NCBI RefSeq assembly: GCF_965223525.1
Contig: NZ_CBDCWX010000005.1
Coordinates: 1,488,001-1,552,000 of the forward strand
Direction of reading: 5' to 3'
Source of the DNA: Leptofilum sp965223525
GTDB lineage: Bacteria; Chloroflexota; Anaerolineae; Promineifilales; Promineifilaceae
DNA: 64,000 bases
Shown: in pieces, positions 7,898-15,476 of the stretch
Layout: each line of letters starts with the position of its first letter
How positions within the stretch are numbered: position 1 is the first letter of the stretch
Notes under the pieces: generated by a model
Databases searched by the model: none
Told to the model about the DNA's origin: nothing
The model's input: only the letters and a program-made list of their open reading frames with translations
Position numbers and translations under genes: made by a program

Positions 7898-8695
7898 TTG
7901 AAAACATCTGAATCATGGAAAACCTGGCTGCCATTAATCGGTTTGCTCATTATTTTTGCGGTCGTAACGGCCGTATGGCCCGCGTTAGCCGATGCGTTTT
8001 CTTTGCCGTCCCTCTCTTTTGGCGGAGGCAGCAGCACTTCTGTCCCCGTTGAACCAGAACCCATCAGTTTGGAAGCCATCAAAACCAACCTAGCTGCGTC
8101 AGAAATAACATCTGGCATTGCAGACAGCCTGCCCGATGAGATTTCACCATTTGTTGGTTTGGCCGTTGTGGCCGGAGTTGCTATTGGTGGCATTGTGGTT
8201 GTCGGTGGCGGGTTGGCGTTTATTGCCCGCTTGCTTTCCAACCTTCGCAACAACACAATGGAAAGCGAAGCGTTTCAGGAACACCAAAACGCCCTGGACC
8301 AACGCACCAAAGAGCAGATCAAGGAGTTGCGAGACGGCCGTACCACCCACCCCACGCCTTCCCACAAAATGCCGCGCTGGTCTGTTATTAGCAACACGCT
8401 CATTGCGCTCATATTTGTTGGTTTTTCCACTATGGTAGTCGTGCGTAACTTCTTCCCAGAAGGGTATACAATTAATGATGATGGCCAGTTTGTGAGTGTG
8501 ACAACGCGCGTGTTCCTTGTGTTGGCCCTCATTACCCTGGTAATCATTGGGTTGCGCTTACGACCGCAAAAAATTGACGGTATTGACGAGACAGATTCTA
8601 GTCGTATTCCCTGGGATTTTATCGCCGTGCTAATCACTGGCCTCATTATGCTGGGGCTGGGCATTGGCTTTATGGCTTTCCTAAACGCATCGTAA
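7898..8695 (+). CDS. four-helix membrane protein of unknown function preceding the oxidase operon
   Basis: A 265-residue protein. I place the start at TTG 7898 because AGGAGA lies 8 bp upstream; another in-frame TTG at 7868 lacks such a site. Four hydrophobic segments are visible: LPLIGLLIIFAVVTAVWPAL, FVGLAVVAGVAIGGIVVVGGGLAFIA, VISNTLIALIFVGFSTMVVV and FIAVLITGLIMLGLGIGFMAF, plus a probable fifth (VFLVLALITLVIIGLRL). A charged central loop (about residues 125-160) is probably cytoplasmic. It has no recognised domain. It is separated from coxB by 69 bp in the same orientation, which suggests a role linked to the respiratory chain, but only by position. Confidence 0.7.
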   Translation: MKTSESWKTWLPLIGLLIIFAVVTAVWPALADAFSLPSLSFGGGSSTSVPVEPEPISLEAIKTNLAASEITSGIADSLPDEISPFVGLAVVAGVAIGGIVVVGGGLAFIARLLSNLRNNTMESEAFQEHQNALDQRTKEQIKELRDGRTTHPTPSHKMPRWSVISNTLIALIFVGFSTMVVVRNFFPEGYTINDDGQFVSVTTRVFLVLALITLVIIGLRLRPQKIDGIDETDSSRIPWDFIAVLITGLIMLGLGIGFMAFLNAS

Positions 8696-8764
8696 CTATA
8701 CACACATGCGATTTCTTGCAGTCAAGCAGACATAGGTTTTCAGATAGAAGGAAAAGAGAGAGTT

Positions 8765-9826
8765 ATGGGAAAATTGAAACACCCAATTATTGTCGGTGTA
8801 CTCACACTAATTAGTGCTACGGGGTTGTACTTTCTATTTAATTGGATGTTTACGCGCCCTGATCCGGCCAGTGCCCAGGCTGCGCCCATCGAAAACCTCT
8901 TTCAAGCACACTTCATCATGATGGCCTTCCTGTTTGCCCTCATCATGGTCATCATGCTCTACGCCGTTGTTGTTTTTCGTCGTCGCCCAGGTGACGATAC
9001 AGACGGCCCCCACATTCACGGCCACACTGGCCTGGAAATTGCTTGGACCATCATTCCCACCATTGTTGTGGTTGGTTTTGGTGTGTATGGTTGGGTACTC
9101 TTCGACGAAGTAACGGCCGAACAGCCAGACGAGATGGTGGTCGAAGTTGTGGGTCGGCAATGGTCCTGGAGTTTTGAGTACCCAGAAGCTGACGTGCGCT
9201 CGGCTCGGCTGGTCGTGCCAGTTAATCAGCCCATTTTGCTGGAAATGTATTCAGAAGACGTGCTGCATTCGTTTTGGGTACCTGAGTTTCGTGTAAAGCA
9301 AGACCTCGTGCCAGGAATGATGATGCCGCTACGTATCACTCCAACAGAAATTGGCAACTATCGCTTGCAGTGTGCCGAAATCTGCGGCACCAGCCATTCA
9401 GACATGTTGGCAGATGTGCAAGTTGTTTCTCAGGCTGATTTTGAACAATTCTTGATTGATTCAGCCTTCCGCTACTCCGATCTCTCAGATGAGGCCCGTG
9501 GCGAGCAATTTTATTTTGATCTGGGTTGTAACGGCTGTCATTCGCTGGACGGCTCGGTAAACGCAGGGCCGACCTGGCAAGGCGTTTATCTGCGTGAAGA
9601 ACTATTGGATGACGGAACAACCGTGATTGCTGATGATGAATACATACGAGACTCTATTTTAAATCCTGATGCTCAAATCGTTCAGGGATTCAATCCTGGT
9701 ATCATGTCGGCACAAGATTTTGTCACGCGAATTGCTGACTTAGAAGCGGAAATTCTAAGAAATGAAGGTGTAGAAATTGATGTCATTGCTGACCTAATTG
9801 CCTTCATGCAGACGTTGGATCAATAA
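8765..9826 (+). CDS. coxB: cytochrome c oxidase subunit II fused to cytochrome c (caa3 type)
   Basis: A 353-residue protein. Two N-terminal helices (about residues 9-27 and 48-71) anchor it; the exposed cupredoxin domain carries the CuA site: His168 in DVLHSFWVPEF and the cluster Cys203, Cys207, His211, Met214 (CAEICGTSHSDM). WSWSF near residue 133 is the usual electron-entry aromatic patch. A C-terminal cytochrome c domain follows, with CNGCH at 255-259 for haem c and a likely axial Met in NPGIM. The fusion defines a caa3 oxidase that can be reduced directly by soluble carriers. It is first in the operon coxB-coxA-coxD-coxC-ctaG-SURF1; coxA follows after 18 bp. Confidence 0.97.
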   Translation: MGKLKHPIIVGVLTLISATGLYFLFNWMFTRPDPASAQAAPIENLFQAHFIMMAFLFALIMVIMLYAVVVFRRRPGDDTDGPHIHGHTGLEIAWTIIPTIVVVGFGVYGWVLFDEVTAEQPDEMVVEVVGRQWSWSFEYPEADVRSARLVVPVNQPILLEMYSEDVLHSFWVPEFRVKQDLVPGMMMPLRITPTEIGNYRLQCAEICGTSHSDMLADVQVVSQADFEQFLIDSAFRYSDLSDEARGEQFYFDLGCNGCHSLDGSVNAGPTWQGVYLREELLDDGTTVIADDEYIRDSILNPDAQIVQGFNPGIMSAQDFVTRIADLEAEILRNEGVEIDVIADLIAFMQTLDQ

Positions 9827-9844
9827 GTTCTAGAGGAAAAATCT

Positions 9845-11995
9845 ATGACTACGTTACTAAAAATTGTTCGTTCAAGATTTGCCTTTGCGATAGTCGCAGC
9901 TCTGTTTGGCGGCGTGGTTGGCCTAGTGCTGGCCGCATTGGTGCAGGCAATATTCACTTTAGAACCAATCGCTGCCTTTGTGAAGTTTATGCTGGGATTT
10001 TTGTTGATTCCAGCCTCTGCGCTTGATACCGCTTACCCAATTGTTATCAATGTTATCGCTGTCTTGATCATCATTGGCCACGTTGTCGTTGGTTTTGGTA
10101 GCGGTTTAGGCATGTTCCAAAATACACGGCTAGGCCGCTTCCTCTACTACTCATCTGAAACCTCCGTCGTGTGGGGATTGATTGGTCAAGCTATCTCCTT
10201 TGTTGCGGGCAATGCCTTTATCAACCTGTTCCGCATATTGGGTGGTGCCCAATGGGACTGGATGAACGAAGGCGCTGTTGTCTTCGGAGCCATCATCAGC
10301 ATTATTGGCTCACTGTTGGGTGCTGGCGTACTTACTGACTGGCTGTTGTGGATTGGCGGGCATAAAACCCCGCTACGCCACGGCACACCAGAAGGCAAGC
10401 CAGAATGGTTCCGTTACTTCGGCGTTGATGTTAACCACAAGGTAATTGGCATTCAGTATGGCGTTACCAGCCTCTTTGTGTTGTTTGTGGGTGGTATTTT
10501 TGCCATCATCTTCCGGCTTGAGCTTTCTCAACCGGGGATGCAATTTTTGAACTTTGACCAATACAATACTCTTTTTAGTGCCCACGGCATTGTCATGATC
10601 GTCAGCATCCTGTTGGGTGTTGGAGCCATGAGCAATTACCTTGTGCCGTTGATGATTGGTGCTTCCGATATGGCTTTTCCGCGCTTGAATGCCTTTAGCT
10701 TCTGGATTGGCGTTCCCTCAATCGTTCTTGTTCTAGCGGGTATGGCGGTTGGCGGTTGGGATACTGGTTGGGTAGCCTACGCGCCACTTTCGTTGCGGGC
10801 TCCTCTTGGCGTACAGCTTTTCTTGCTGGGCTTTTACATGAATGGCTTCTCTTCTATTGCTAGCGCTATCAACATCATCGTTTCTACGTTTACCATGCGG
10901 GCCAAAGGCATGTCGCTGTTCCGAATGCCAATTTTTGTGTGGGGCGCTTTGGCTGCAGCCATTATTCAGTTTACCGCTACGCAAACAGTCGGTGTTGCTT
11001 TAAGTATGACAATTGCCGAACGAACATTGGGTTTCACATTTTTCGACCCGGCAAATGGTGGTGATCCCCTCTTGTACCAGCATCTGTTTTGGTTTTATTC
11101 GCACCCGGTTGTATATGTATTTGTTTTGCCTGGTTTGGGCATTATTAGTGAATTGCTACCCGTCTTTTCACGGAAGCCGCTATTTGGCTACCGTTGGATT
11201 GCGCTTTCCAGTTTAGGCATTGCGTTGGTGGGCTTTTTGGTTTGGGCACACCATATGTTTGTGGCGGGCATGAGTGATACGCTGCGTATCGTTTTTATGA
11301 TTTCCACCATGTTTGTCGCTATTCCAACAGGCGTTAAGTTTTTCAGTTGGGTAGCCACAATTTGGGAAGGGAAGCTCTCGTTTGAAACGCCTATGCTTTT
11401 TGTGCTTGGTGCCATATCTGTATTTTTGATTGGCGGCGTAACGGGGCCAATTTTGGGAACAATCCCCACTGATATGCACTTGCACGATAGTTATTGGGTA
11501 GTCGGTCATTTCCATGCTACCATGTTTGGTGGCTTTATCTTTCCTTTCTGTGCTGCACTTTATTATTGGTATCCAAAGATTACCGGGCATATGTACAAAG
11601 AATCTTTGGGTAGGCTCCATTTTTGGTTGATGGTGCCTGGTTTTTGGGTGATGAGTTTTGGCCAAATGAGCATTGGGATTTTGGGCATGAACCGTCGTTA
11701 TGCCGATTATGAACCGGGTTTAGGCATTGGCAATACCCAAATTTTAATTACCTTAACGGCCTTGGTAATTGGCTGGTCGTTGCTGATTATGGTTTATAAT
11801 TTTATTGCGAGTGCCCGTACGGAACCCGTGGCAGACACGAACCCGTGGCGTTCGCGTTCACCAGAATGGCAAACGCCAACGCCGATTCCAGAATTCAACT
11901 ACGATGTTCCGTTTGAAGTTGTGGGCGAACCGTATGACTATGGGTTAGCCTCGGCGGATTATTTGAATATGACGCCAGCTCATACTGGAGACTAG
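9845..11995 (+). CDS. coxA: cytochrome c oxidase subunit I, A2 (YSHP) type with N-terminal extension
   Basis: A 716-residue haem-copper oxidase catalytic subunit in the membrane. The core has the haem and CuB ligands in SAHGIVM, HLFWFYSHPVVYVFVLPG, AHHMFVAGM and HLHDSYWVVGHFHATM. The HPVVY tyrosine is the one cross-linked to the CuB histidine in this family. The usual D-channel glutamate of HPEVY is replaced (HPVVY), while Tyr-Ser immediately precedes HP: this is the A2 signature known from Thermus caa3 oxidases. About 190 residues of extra N-terminal membrane sequence (three to four helices) precede the conserved core. The stop is followed by a structured spacer (12010-12140). Confidence 0.97.
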   Translation: MTTLLKIVRSRFAFAIVAALFGGVVGLVLAALVQAIFTLEPIAAFVKFMLGFLLIPASALDTAYPIVINVIAVLIIIGHVVVGFGSGLGMFQNTRLGRFLYYSSETSVVWGLIGQAISFVAGNAFINLFRILGGAQWDWMNEGAVVFGAIISIIGSLLGAGVLTDWLLWIGGHKTPLRHGTPEGKPEWFRYFGVDVNHKVIGIQYGVTSLFVLFVGGIFAIIFRLELSQPGMQFLNFDQYNTLFSAHGIVMIVSILLGVGAMSNYLVPLMIGASDMAFPRLNAFSFWIGVPSIVLVLAGMAVGGWDTGWVAYAPLSLRAPLGVQLFLLGFYMNGFSSIASAINIIVSTFTMRAKGMSLFRMPIFVWGALAAAIIQFTATQTVGVALSMTIAERTLGFTFFDPANGGDPLLYQHLFWFYSHPVVYVFVLPGLGIISELLPVFSRKPLFGYRWIALSSLGIALVGFLVWAHHMFVAGMSDTLRIVFMISTMFVAIPTGVKFFSWVATIWEGKLSFETPMLFVLGAISVFLIGGVTGPILGTIPTDMHLHDSYWVVGHFHATMFGGFIFPFCAALYYWYPKITGHMYKESLGRLHFWLMVPGFWVMSFGQMSIGILGMNRRYADYEPGLGIGNTQILITLTALVIGWSLLIMVYNFIASARTEPVADTNPWRSRSPEWQTPTPIPEFNYDVPFEVVGEPYDYGLASADYLNMTPAHTGD

Positions 11996-12009
11996 TGTTC
12001 CGTACTAGT

Positions 12010-12140
12010 ACAGTCCGGCGAAAATCCTTATCAGGTTATTATGTTGAGTGCGCCGGACTGTTTAAGTATTGCGCCTCATTCGAAACCTGATACGAGTCTT
12101 TGGAGCGCAATACTAGAGGGTCAAGTTTGGAAACTTGACC
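12010..12140 (+). ncRNA. candidate structured RNA: kissing hairpin pair plus a third hairpin in the cox operon
   Basis: Within the 164-bp gap between coxA and coxD there are four sets of exact complementarity. Stem A is 12010-12020 with 12051-12061 (11 bp, ACAGTCCGGCG). Stem C is 12065-12074 with 12105-12114 (10 bp, AGTATTGCGC). Each encloses a loop of exactly 30 nt. The two loops contain 9-nt complementary segments, 12029-12037 (TATCAGGTT) and 12084-12092 (AACCTGATA), so they can kiss. Stem D is 12119-12128 with 12131-12140 (GGTCAAGTTT), and ends just before the ribosome site of coxD. The arrangement A-B-A'-C-B'-C'-D-D' is seen directly; the RNA role is inference. It could control coxD-coxC expression or transcript processing, or be a DNA element. 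Confidence 0.6.
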
Positions 12141-12159
12141 TCAAGTGGAGAAGATTATT

Positions 12160-12363
12160 GTGACTGACGCAAAGAAAGCTGCACAGCGCACAGGGTTTTA
12201 TGTTTTTCTGGCGTTGCTGGTTTTAACTATTGTTGAATCCATTGTGGGTGGATTGGAAACACCGATTACGGTCTTGCTGCTGATTATTGCTTTGGTGAAG
12301 GCCGCTTTGATTGTTTACTTTTTTATGCACGTATATCGTTTATGGCGTGAGGAGAGTCATTGA
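12160..12363 (+). CDS. coxD: cytochrome c oxidase subunit IV, bacterial small type
   Basis: A 67-residue protein starting at GTG 12160, with GGAG about 8 bp upstream; an earlier GTG at 12145 overlaps that site. Two transmembrane helices are visible (GFYVFLALLVLTIVESIVGG and TVLLLIIALVKAALIVYFFMHVY), with the FFMH motif typical of the prokaryotic subunit IV family. It stabilises the oxidase complex in the membrane. Its TGA overlaps the ATG of coxC (TGATG), so the two are translationally coupled. Confidence 0.88.
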   Translation: MTDAKKAAQRTGFYVFLALLVLTIVESIVGGLETPITVLLLIIALVKAALIVYFFMHVYRLWREESH

Positions 12364-13010
12364 TGAGTTCAGCAACTGCAGAAACGCATCATGATGATGG
12401 TCATGCTCACAGCCACGAGTTGCCCTGGCCCCAACAGCTTCGGGCAAACCGGATGGGGCTCTGGCTGTTTTGCATCTCGGAAATTTTTCTGTTTTTAGCA
12501 CTGCTGGCGGCTCGTTTTTACCTGTGGGGTGGCGAACGGCCGGAATTGAGCCAGGGGCTGGGTTTAATTACCACAACAGTGCTGTTGGTGAGCAGTTATT
12601 TTGTGTTCCGTGGTGAAACAGCGATGGAGCATGGTGACCGGAAGACGTTTTTGAGCAGCTTTATGGTTGCGGCCGTTTTGGGATTTATCTTCTTCATCGG
12701 CGTGGTTGTGATGGAGTGGAATATCTTTGGCCTGGAGCTGGAGCTCTTTGGCATTGAATGGTTTGGTCACCTGAAGCCCACCGATGGTGTGTTTGGCGGT
12801 GTCTTTTTTGCCATGACGGGTATGCACGCCCTGCATGTGTTGAGCGGCTTGGTGCTGATCTTGTTTGTGTGGAACCTGGGCCGCAAGGGACATTTTTCAG
12901 CAGAGAAGCATTGGGGCGTTGAGGCTTGCGCCATTTATTGGCATTACGTAGACGTGGTGTGGGTCTTTTTCTACCCAGCGCTGTATTTGATTGGTACGGC
13001 CGTTCACTAA
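12363..13010 (+). CDS. coxC: cytochrome c oxidase subunit III
   Basis: A 215-residue, five-helix membrane protein. After a His-rich N-terminus (ETHHDDGHAHSHELPW) comes NRMGLWLFCISEIFLFLALLAARFYLW, the five-helix subunit III signature. ITTTVLLVSSYFVFRGE, FFAMTGMHALHVLSGLVLILFV and ACAIYWHYVDVVWVFFYPALYL complete the family pattern. The start overlaps the coxD stop by one base. It carries no metal but supports stability and proton uptake of subunit I. Confidence 0.96.
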   Translation: MSSATAETHHDDGHAHSHELPWPQQLRANRMGLWLFCISEIFLFLALLAARFYLWGGERPELSQGLGLITTTVLLVSSYFVFRGETAMEHGDRKTFLSSFMVAAVLGFIFFIGVVVMEWNIFGLELELFGIEWFGHLKPTDGVFGGVFFAMTGMHALHVLSGLVLILFVWNLGRKGHFSAEKHWGVEACAIYWHYVDVVWVFFYPALYLIGTAVH

Positions 13011-13041
13011 CAGTATTCAGTAAGCAGTGTTCAGTAAACAG
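13011..13041. repeat. short tandem CAGTATTCAGTAAG repeat
   Basis: Two 14-bp units differing by two bases (CAGTATTCAGTAAG and CAGTGTTCAGTAAA) plus a partial CAG lie directly after the coxC stop. They resemble the low-complexity spacers elsewhere in the window and have no evident gene function. Confidence 0.5.
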
Positions 13042-13066
13042 TTTGCTGGGCACAAGTGAGAAAAAA

Positions 13067-14014
13067 ATGGATCCCATTACGAAAGCAATTTTGCTCTCCT
13101 GGGATTGGAAGATTGAAGTGATTATCGTCCTGGCTTTGGCCGGGACGCTTTATTCTAGGGGGTGGTGGCTGCTGCGCCAGCGGGCTGGTGGGTCGATGCG
13201 TCGTTATCGGCGGACGGGGCGATCGCGCTGGCGGCTGGCAGTAACTTGGCGACTGGTGGCTTACTGGGGCGGGCTAATTTCTGCAGCATTGGCTTTGCTT
13301 TCACCAATTGATGCTTTGGGGCAGCAGCTCTTTTTTATGCACATGATTCAACATCTGCTGCTGATCATGGTTGCGCCACCGCTGCTGCTGATTGCCAACC
13401 CAATGCCATTTGTGCTGTGGGGGTTGCCAACTGGATTGCGCCGCAGGGTTGGGGGCTGGTTTAGCCAGGCGTTGCATCGGGAATCTGGTTTTCGGCGATG
13501 GTTGCGGACGTTAACCCAGCCGGGCATTGTGTGGATGGTGTGGGTGATTTCCCTCATTGGCTGGCATGATCCGGGCATGTACAATGCCGCCTTGCGCTAT
13601 GAATGGGTGCATGATGTGGAGCATCTGACCTTTTTTATTGCCAGCGTGCTGCTGTGGTGGCATCTAACGGGTGCTGGGCCGCGTGTGCATAAGCAGTTTG
13701 GTTTGCTAGGGCGTATTGGTTTGGTGATTTCGGTGGTTCCGCCAAACATGATCACGGGCATTGTGCTTTCGTTTGCCGAGCAGGGTTACTATTCCTACTA
13801 TGAAAATGTGCCGCGCCTGTGGGGTTTTGATGTGTTGATGGATCAGCAGTTGGGTGGCCTGATTATGTGGGTGCCGGGGAGCATGATGTATATTGTGGCG
13901 GCGTTGATTTTGATCGGCCGTTATTTGAGCCAGGAAGATCGCAAGCCGCCATTGCCAAAGTCGGAATGGGCTTCGCAAGAGGTGGCAGGTGCGCCTGGTT
14001 TGGAACGGTCTTAA
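13067..14014 (+). CDS. ctaG: CtaG-type cytochrome c oxidase assembly protein (caa3_CtaG)
   Basis: A 315-residue multi-pass membrane protein from MDPITKAILLSWDWK; the frame is open upstream but that overlaps coxC. It carries the caa3_CtaG pattern: LSPIDALGQQLFFMHMIQHLLLIMVAPPLLLIANP, then WVISLIGWHDPGMYNAALRYEWVHDVEHLTFFIASVLLWW, and PNMITGIVLSFAEQGYYSYYENVPRLWGFDVLMDQQLGGLIMWVPG. Conserved His residues on the outer face suit copper handling for CuB assembly of caa3 oxidases. It is not related to the Cox11-type CtaG. Its position after coxC supports the role. Confidence 0.93.
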   Translation: MDPITKAILLSWDWKIEVIIVLALAGTLYSRGWWLLRQRAGGSMRRYRRTGRSRWRLAVTWRLVAYWGGLISAALALLSPIDALGQQLFFMHMIQHLLLIMVAPPLLLIANPMPFVLWGLPTGLRRRVGGWFSQALHRESGFRRWLRTLTQPGIVWMVWVISLIGWHDPGMYNAALRYEWVHDVEHLTFFIASVLLWWHLTGAGPRVHKQFGLLGRIGLVISVVPPNMITGIVLSFAEQGYYSYYENVPRLWGFDVLMDQQLGGLIMWVPGSMMYIVAALILIGRYLSQEDRKPPLPKSEWASQEVAGAPGLERS

Positions 14015-14041
14015 GGCTGGTGGGGAAGCGTTGAGCCAAGC

Positions 14042-14794
14042 ATGGATTTGATCAAAAAATTATTTAGCCGCCGCTGGGTGGGCGGCACGATATTGGTTTT
14101 TGTTGCCATTGGTTTGTTTGTGCGCTTGGGTATCTGGCAGCTAGACAGATTAGAACAGCGACGCGCCGAAAATGCGGTGTTGCAGGTGGTGCTGGATTCG
14201 CCGCCGCTGGATTTAGCAGAGCCGCTGCCAGATGCACCAGAAGCTTTGGAAAATCGGCTGGCAACGGTGACGGGACGGTATGATTTTGCCCATGAGTGGG
14301 TGCTTTTGCTGCAAACGTGGCAGGGGCGACCAGGCGTGCAGTTGGTGACGCCGTTGATGATTGAGGGTAGTGAAACGGCCGTTCTCGTCAACCGAGGGTG
14401 GGTACCGCAAGCAGATTATGATGAAGGTGCATTCGACCAATATCGGGTGGAAAGTGGCGTGGTTCAGATTGAGGGTTATTTGGCACTGAGTCAGCCAAGC
14501 CGGGGAGAGGGCAATGAGGCGGCCGGGAGCGAACTGTATCGTATAGAAATTCCAGCCATCCAGGCTGCGCTGCCGTATGAATTGTTGCCTGTTTTCCTGG
14601 TGGAATCACCCGGCGAAGACGTTGAACTTAATCCGCCGCTGCGGGCAGCACGCGAGGTGGATTTATCGGAAGGGCCGCATTTGGGCTATGCCGTGCAGTG
14701 GTTTATTTTTAGCCTACTCACAGGTGGACTTTACCTGGTTTTTGTGCGGCGTTCAGAGCGGGAACGGCCGTCCTCCCCAAAAAACGAATCATGA
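14042..14794 (+). CDS. SURF1-family oxidase assembly protein
   Basis: A 250-residue protein with two terminal membrane helices (GGTILVFVAIGLFVRLGIWQL and YAVQWFIFSLLTGGLYLVFV) around an extracytoplasmic domain, the SURF1 layout. Diagnostic motifs are RLGIWQLDRLEQRRAEN, VLVNRGWVPQ and GPHLGYAVQWF. SURF1 proteins help insert haem a/a3 into subunit I. The last four bases (ATGA) are the start of the next gene, so the two are coupled. Confidence 0.95.
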   Translation: MDLIKKLFSRRWVGGTILVFVAIGLFVRLGIWQLDRLEQRRAENAVLQVVLDSPPLDLAEPLPDAPEALENRLATVTGRYDFAHEWVLLLQTWQGRPGVQLVTPLMIEGSETAVLVNRGWVPQADYDEGAFDQYRVESGVVQIEGYLALSQPSRGEGNEAAGSELYRIEIPAIQAALPYELLPVFLVESPGEDVELNPPLRAAREVDLSEGPHLGYAVQWFIFSLLTGGLYLVFVRRSERERPSSPKNES

Positions 14795-15378
14795 TTACAA
14801 AATTTATGAGGATTGCGGTGAGAAAATGGCAATGGCGTTTGTTGATAACGCTGCTGCTTTGCCTGTTGCCACTTAGCCAGTTGCTGGCTCACGGGGGCGG
14901 TGAGCTTAAAGCGGGCAATGTACCAGTTGGTTTCTACCTGGTTTCTGTTTGGGTTAATCCGCCGACGGTGCAGGCTGGGCAGGTGATTCACGTAACCGTG
15001 GGCATTGCTGATGAAAGCACAGGAGAACCCGTGTTGGATAGTTCGGTGGATGTGCTGATTGTGGATGAAGCGGGAGAGGTGGTGGTATGGGCTGTTGCCA
15101 CGACTGAGCAATCTGTCAATCGGCTATTTTACGAAGCAGATTTGGTGCCTGTTATAACCGGCATTTACGAAATGCACGTCGTTGTGACGGGGAGCGGAGG
15201 CGCAGGAGATATTAACTTTCCGCTAGAGGTTGTGCCTCGTGCGATTTTGCCCTGGGTGGCAGGTATTGTTGCTGGTGCAGTCGTAATTGGTTTGATTGTG
15301 CGTAGCTGGCGGCAGGGGGCTTCAAGAGAGAGGGGGCGTGGGGGAACGGCCGTACCACGAAGACATCCTGTAGATTAA
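14791..15378 (+). CDS. secreted, membrane-anchored Ig-like (YtkA/FixH-like) protein
   Basis: A 195-residue protein coupled to SURF1 by ATGA. It has an N-terminal signal segment (RLLITLLLCLLPLSQLLAHGGG), an extracytoplasmic beta-sandwich of about 110 residues (GFYLVSVWVNPPTVQAGQVIHVTVGIADESTGEPV... GIYEMHVVVTGSGGAGDINFPLEV) and a C-terminal helix (PWVAGIVAGAVVIGLIV) with a basic tail. The domain resembles YtkA/FixH-type folds found near oxidase assembly genes, some of which handle copper; no clear Met/His copper cluster is seen apart from the His after the signal, so metal binding is only a possibility. Confidence 0.7.
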   Translation: MITKFMRIAVRKWQWRLLITLLLCLLPLSQLLAHGGGELKAGNVPVGFYLVSVWVNPPTVQAGQVIHVTVGIADESTGEPVLDSSVDVLIVDEAGEVVVWAVATTEQSVNRLFYEADLVPVITGIYEMHVVVTGSGGAGDINFPLEVVPRAILPWVAGIVAGAVVIGLIVRSWRQGASRERGRGGTAVPRRHPVD

Positions 15379-15476
15379 GCGTCAATGAAGCGTTGGTTGT
15401 TTAGGTGACATTTCGGTGACAACCATTTATAATCCCCGATGAGAAGAAGCAATAAAAAATCGCCAGGGATGTTAAG

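Noticed and set aside
7690..7911. Small frame of 73 codons between the sigma factor and the membrane protein
   Set aside because: No ribosome site, unremarkable composition, overlap with the better-supported TTG start at 7898.
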